Positions 29,052 to 32,890 of a stretch of 32,890 nt of DNA are shown here, one piece after another. Position 1 is the stretch's first letter. Each line of letters opens with the position of its first letter. The stretch is from the NCBI GenBank assembly GCA_016987375.1, contig PJRA01000509.1:325820-358709 (forward strand), written 5' to 3'. Made by a program: the position numbers and the translations under genes. The DNA is from Brachionus koreanus (Eukaryota; Rotifera; Eurotatoria; Ploima; Brachionidae). The notes below the pieces were generated by a model. It made no database searches. It was not told where the DNA came from and saw only the letters and a program-made list of their open reading frames with translations.

Positions 29052-29958
29052 ATTTTATTTTATTTTTTCCTAATAAAAAATTCCTATACAAAATATACGA
29101 TGCAAATCGAATTAGCTTAATATATTCATCAATTGTTTTTGAAGTTAAAAAAAAATTTTCTTCTAATTTTAAGTTGAATTCGGACTCATTTTGAATATTT
29201 AAAATAACAAATAAAATAACAGTTGCATTAATGCCATACAATACTGAGCTGGCTGGTTTCAAATCGGGCTCAAAAAGCCAATCATCTAAATTTATAAAAA
29301 TTCTATTCAAATATCCATCTGAAAAGTCTAACTTGTCAGAAATTAATGTTTTCATTTTTTTGAGAGCATTAGGCCATTTAAATGGAACCTTCAAGACCAA
29401 TATTCTTTCACTGACTAATTCTGAGTCAAAAATGTATGAAAATGGCAAACTAAAAATGCTCTGAACTTCTTTTGGATTTGGTTTAAGCGAGTTGACAATT
29501 TGAAAAGTTTCTTCGTAAGGATTGATATCTGATTCTCTTTTGAGTAGGCAAATAAATGGCACCAAATAGTGACCAACTGGTGAAACAAAAGGACACAGCT
29601 GACAAATAAGATCTAGATTTTTTCTATTAAGGCCAATTTCTTCATGTGTCTCCCTGAATGCTGTATCTTCTAAATTTCGATCCAAAGAAGAATCAAATTT
29701 TCCGCCTGGAAAGCATATTTCTCCCGGATACGTTCTTAATTGAGAACTACGGATTGTAAACAAAATATTGAATTCTTTATTTTTTCGAAAAAGAATAATT
29801 AGAATTGCACATTTTTTTAGTCTATTTAAATCAATGTCTAGATCACAATGTGGAAAGTTATCTAGTGTCAATTGTGTATCATTTCCATAATTCAAATGAT
29901 TCAATTTACAATTGTAATTGGAAAATTTTTGCTTTAATAAGTTGCACAAATCAATCAT
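29041..29958 (-). CDS. NUDT7: Nudix hydrolase, NUDT7/NUDT8-type coenzyme A diphosphatase
   Basis: Single exon, 305 aa. The CoA-pyrophosphatase signature LFTIRSSQLRTYPGEICFPG (67-85) runs into the Nudix box GGKFDSSLDRNLEDTAFRET then HEEIGL (85-110), with R102, E103, E106 and E107 as catalytic and metal ligands. The spacing between GG and RE is one residue longer than in the human enzyme as I remember it. The protein is longer than human NUDT7 (238 aa) through a C-terminal extension. The last residues are KIKSKI: SKI is an accepted PTS1 variant, with a helpful basic residue before it, so peroxisomal import is likely. The family hydrolyses CoA and acyl-CoA to 4'-phosphopantetheine and 3',5'-ADP. 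It lies 265 bp downstream of NADK on the same strand. Confidence 0.88.
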   Translation of the reverse strand: MIDLCNLLKQKFSNYNCKLNHLNYGNDTQLTLDNFPHCDLDIDLNRLKKCAILIILFRKNKEFNILFTIRSSQLRTYPGEICFPGGKFDSSLDRNLEDTAFRETHEEIGLNRKNLDLICQLCPFVSPVGHYLVPFICLLKRESDINPYEETFQIVNSLKPNPKEVQSIFSLPFSYIFDSELVSERILVLKVPFKWPNALKKMKTLISDKLDFSDGYLNRIFINLDDWLFEPDLKPASSVLYGINATVILFVILNIQNESEFNLKLEENFFLTSKTIDEYIKLIRFASYILYRNFLLGKNKIKSKI

Positions 29959-30223
29959 TTTTTTTCGCTTACAATATAAATTTTCTTTTTAAATATTTCA
30001 AATTATTATTATGCTATTCAAGAATTTTAATTCTTGTTTAATTTAAACTAAAATATACAAGCAAATAATTTTAATCATTTTTTTTATTCAAAAATAAATA
30101 ATTTAAAATTTCATTTAAGCTTAATTTTAAAAAGTGTGAGAGAAAATTTTAAATTTACACAAAACCAAATACCCGATTAAATCTAAAGATTAAAACTAAA
30201 AAAAGAAAACAAAATAATTTACA
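29959..30223 (-). other. Short spacer between NADK and the NUDT7-like gene
   Basis: 265 bp, AT-rich. On the minus strand ATTGTAAG ends 9 nt before the NUDT7-like ATG, a possible acceptor, though without a strong pyrimidine tract. Confidence 0.4.
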
Positions 30224-32219
30224 TTATGTTTCATCATACTCAGTTTTTATCTTTAAAGAAGTGCTTGATGAAGATCTGGATGGAATTTTTGAATTTTGTG
30301 TATAACATGAATTTAGTGGAAGCTGCTTTTGTCTTTGATTCCAGTGTAAACAAGTAGCAAGACCCTCGAACCAGTCATTGAGCTGGTCACTTCTGGAAAT
30401 GGTTGGCAATGGATATTCGGAAGTTGTTATGGAAATGTAAAAACCTTGCTTAAGCTCAGTGGTATTTCTACCGTCAACAGAAAACCATGCAGTGTGTCTT
30501 GAGTCTGGACTTAGACATACTTTTAGATCACATCCAGCTGGAACTACTATGGGCCTAAAACTCAGCGAGTGAGGGCAAATCGGAGCGATTATAATGGATT
30601 GAACACTGGGATGACACATAGATGCACCGGCAGCCATTGCATAAGCTGTGGATCCTGTTGGCGAGGAAATTATCAGACCATCGCCTTGTACTGTTGTTAT
30701 CAAGTAATCATTCACATACAAATCCAAATTAGACAAAAATGGACTGCAGCCTCTGCCAACAACTACTTCATTTAAACACAAAAGATCGGTTGGAACAAAG
30801 TCTTTGGAATTTTTTTCTCTATTTGGTGACGATTCATTGCTTGATGAACATCCATTCGGATCACTTAATTTTTGAAGCGTTTCCGAAGCTTTTTCTAATT
30901 TGCATTTTAATCTGTTGCGCAATAGCAATGGTACGCCACCTTTTACTACACAATTAATGTATTTTCGGTGACTATCGAAATCAAACGGACACAAAAATCC
31001 TAAGGATCCCATATGAATTGACAATATTGGAGGACAACTTTGCTACAAAATTATTGACATTACATAAAATTTATTTATAAATAAATTTTTTTTTTACTTG
31101 GAAAAGGCCTGATGCGTGTAGCAGGGTGCCGTCTCCTCCAAGACAAATCAAAAAGTCTATTTTGTTTCGGTCATTTTTTTCAAGTGTTTTGCATTCGTTA
31201 ATACAGAATTTACGCAACGAAGGCTTCGTATTCGTTCCGAGAGGCTTCATTGCGTTCCGTAATTTTTCATCACTCAATACAAACTCACTGTCATAATCCT
31301 TTTCTTCAATAAATGTTATTAGCTTGTGTTCCTTTGAATAAAAAACAAACTATTTTCTAAACATTTATTTAAGTATAATAAACTTACATATATTAAAAAT
31401 TTAAGAATGTCATTGAATGGTTTGTAAATATCATTGCACAATTTTTTTATTACCAGAACATATAAAGGAGGATTGGTCCAAGAAAGCTGTTGGGACAATG
31501 GGTCTTGTACAAGTCTTAAAAATCAAATTTTAAATTATTTTAGAGACAAACAGCAAGCATGTTTTTTACATCACAAATTTCATTTTCTCAAATTAATTTT
31601 TTTAAAACCTGGAACAAAATGTTCAAAGATAATTCTCTAATTTAATCATTAGGCTTTGGTTGATATGGAAAATAATTTAAAATAATTAATTTTTTTCCAA
31701 GATGAAATTGATAAAAAAAATATTTCTGATTTTAAATTTCATAGGACTTAGAAAAAAAAATAAATTTTCAGTTTAAAAATTTTTAACAATGTAATCAAAT
31801 AGCTTAATTTTAGGCCTTATAAAAAACTTTTGAATAACTTCATCTTTTTTTTCTTAAATTATAAAAACATTTCTTACAGTAAATATTCATCAGTGACTGA
31901 TTTTAGAGTTGCTTTTGGTCCATAGTTTTTTTGCATTGGAGGATAAACAGTTCGATGGCGCCTTATAATAAAAAAAACTTACTCTAAATTTCTATAATAA
32001 AATTTAAACTAAAATAAAATACTTTTTAGTTTTGGTTTTACCATTTTGTTCACTATTTGAGTTACATGATTCATTTGTGTTTCCGTTGATCGTTAAAGAC
32101 GCTCGTTTGGTTAACGGAACACTAATTGACTTATCAGAGTCACCATTCTTAGTTATGGAAATTTTTTTAGAAAGCCTGTCAGATAATTCTTCAACTTGAT
32201 AATTGTTTAACTTAGACAT
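30224..32219 (-). CDS. NADK: NAD kinase
   Basis: Five minus-strand exons: 32219-32023, 31961-31878, 31514-31388, 31331-31098, 31042-30224 (486 aa; human NADK 446). A Ser/Thr-rich N-terminus with RHRTVYPPMQKNYGPKATLK precedes VQDPLSQQLSWTNPPLYVLV. The kinase core has LICLGGDGTLLHAS (GGDGT at 201-205, nucleotide phosphate binding and catalytic Asp), MGSLGFLCPF, LNEVVVGRG (NE at 305-306), TVQGDGLIISSPTGSTAYAM (331-350), ICPHSLSFRPIVVPAG and AWFSVDGR, then DWFEGLATCLHWN. A low-complexity Ser/Asn insert (about 273-300) occupies the loop that is also variable in vertebrates. The C-terminus is Ser-rich. It phosphorylates NAD to NADP, most likely in the cytosol, as no presequence is visible. The ATG directly follows GTGCAG, a possible trans-splice acceptor. 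Confidence 0.95.
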
Positions 32220-32519
32220 CTGCACTTTAATTCTTTTATTATATAATTTCTAGGGTAATGTTGCTGGCAAATATCAAGATATTATGATATTTTATAATGT
32301 TAAAAAATAATTGCAAAATTTATGTCGTCGTCTGTTTGATTAAAAATTTATTTAAATTTATTTTTAGCAGATCTAATTTTACAAATAAGCATTAATAAGC
32401 AGATTCTAGTTTTTTATTTTAGTTTCAAGAAATTATTAATAATATTAATACGCATAGATTTTTACTTTTCAAAATCCAGTCATATGCATGCATGCTGCAT
32501 GCTTTTAGTAAACCATTTA
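32220..32519. other. Upstream of NADK
   Basis: AT-rich. Includes an alternating palindromic stretch GCATGCATGC...GCATGC at 32485-32503. No gene seen. Confidence 0.5.
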
Positions 32520-32770
32520 CTGCAGGTATTGCACAAGAAATTAACTAAAACTACTCGTGAAAAGGACCTAGAAATTTACATTCAAAAATGATTTAAAGTG
32601 GATAGACAAAATTAAGTATTGTACCACTCGTGAAAATCGTATTTTGAGTATGATAACTAAAAGTTTCAAGAAATTGAACATTGATTCATTAAAAACCCTT
32701 TACACAGCATTAGTAAAACTTCATCTATTTTTTTTTCAAGTTTAATCAACAGACTAGTGTCCATGCCTCA
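32520..32770 (+). mobile_element. LINE reverse transcriptase fragment with one frameshift
   Basis: The plus strand reads TKTTREKDLEIYIQK, then after a single-nucleotide frameshift near 32590 NDLKWIDKIKYCTTRENRIL and SMITKSFKKLNIDSLKTLYT then ALVKLHL. This is the EKDLGVYI...NRILGMIKRSF...LYxxLVRPHLEY region C-terminal to the catalytic block of CR1/Jockey-like reverse transcriptases. It belongs to a different family from the minus-strand copies in the BROX and POLDIP2 introns. Similarity fades after 32725. Confidence 0.85.
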
Positions 32771-32890
32771 TGAGAGTCGTTAAAACTTAATTTATTAAAT
32801 TGATTATTAAAAAAAAAAACTTTTAAAAATAAGCCAAGTTAAATAATTCAAAACATTTGAAACAAAATCTGTATAAATTAAATTTCCCAA

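Noticed and set aside
30569..30957. Plus-strand open frames across NADK
   Set aside because: Antisense to the well-supported NADK catalytic exon.
1..32890. A spliced-leader RNA gene, tRNA or rRNA in the window
   Set aside because: I looked for a compact donor-plus-Sm-site arrangement and for cloverleaf features and saw none; the leader gene must lie elsewhere if trans-splicing is used.

Overview
The window is animal nuclear DNA: very AT-rich, with many introns of about 45-60 bp and a few of 1.2-2.5 kb that carry transposon debris. Gene content (p53/p63-family, TMEM62, BROX, SDHAF2, POLDIP2, basigin-like, NUDT7-like, NADK) is metazoan. Tiny introns, splice acceptors placed 0-4 nt before start codons, and LINE and DDE transposase remnants of a type I associate with rotifers suggest a monogonont rotifer (Brachionus-like). 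The organism is an inference. No bacterial genes, CRISPR array, rRNA or tRNA were seen.

Layout. 105-896: broken DDE transposase. 1891-14272 (+): TMEM62, BROX, SDHAF2 and POLDIP2 in one orientation, separated by only 147, 153 and 148 bp, each start codon directly preceded by a 3' splice-acceptor-like AG. This looks like a four-gene operon resolved by spliced-leader trans-splicing. BROX intron 2 and POLDIP2 intron 1 hold antisense LINE pieces, and the latter also a foldback DNA element. 14801-18783 (-): two tandem basigin-like immunoglobulin-superfamily genes about 2.2 kb apart, with a LINE tail and a 215-bp piggyBac-type MITE between them. 19839-20517: assembly gap with a LINE reverse-transcriptase fragment at its edge. 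21760-25284 (+): a nine-exon p53/p63/p73-family gene with transactivation-like, DNA-binding, tetramerization and SAM regions. 25938-26309 (+): unknown 106-aa protein. 26680-27600: LINE and MULE-transposase debris. 27857-28834 (+): exostosin-like GT47 glycosyltransferase. 29041-29958 (-): NUDT7-like CoA diphosphatase with a possible peroxisomal signal. 30224-32219 (-): NAD kinase. 32520-32770: frameshifted LINE RT fragment.

How the genes fit together. The putative operon combines two mitochondrial proteins (SDHAF2, POLDIP2) with two membrane-linked proteins (TMEM62, and the prenylated ESCRT-interacting BROX), a housekeeping mix like that of nematode operons. NADK and the NUDT7-like gene are also in tandem (265 bp apart) and both act on nucleotide cofactors. 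Exon boundaries were assigned by hand from GT/AG sites, reading phase and family knowledge. Nothing was aligned by software.
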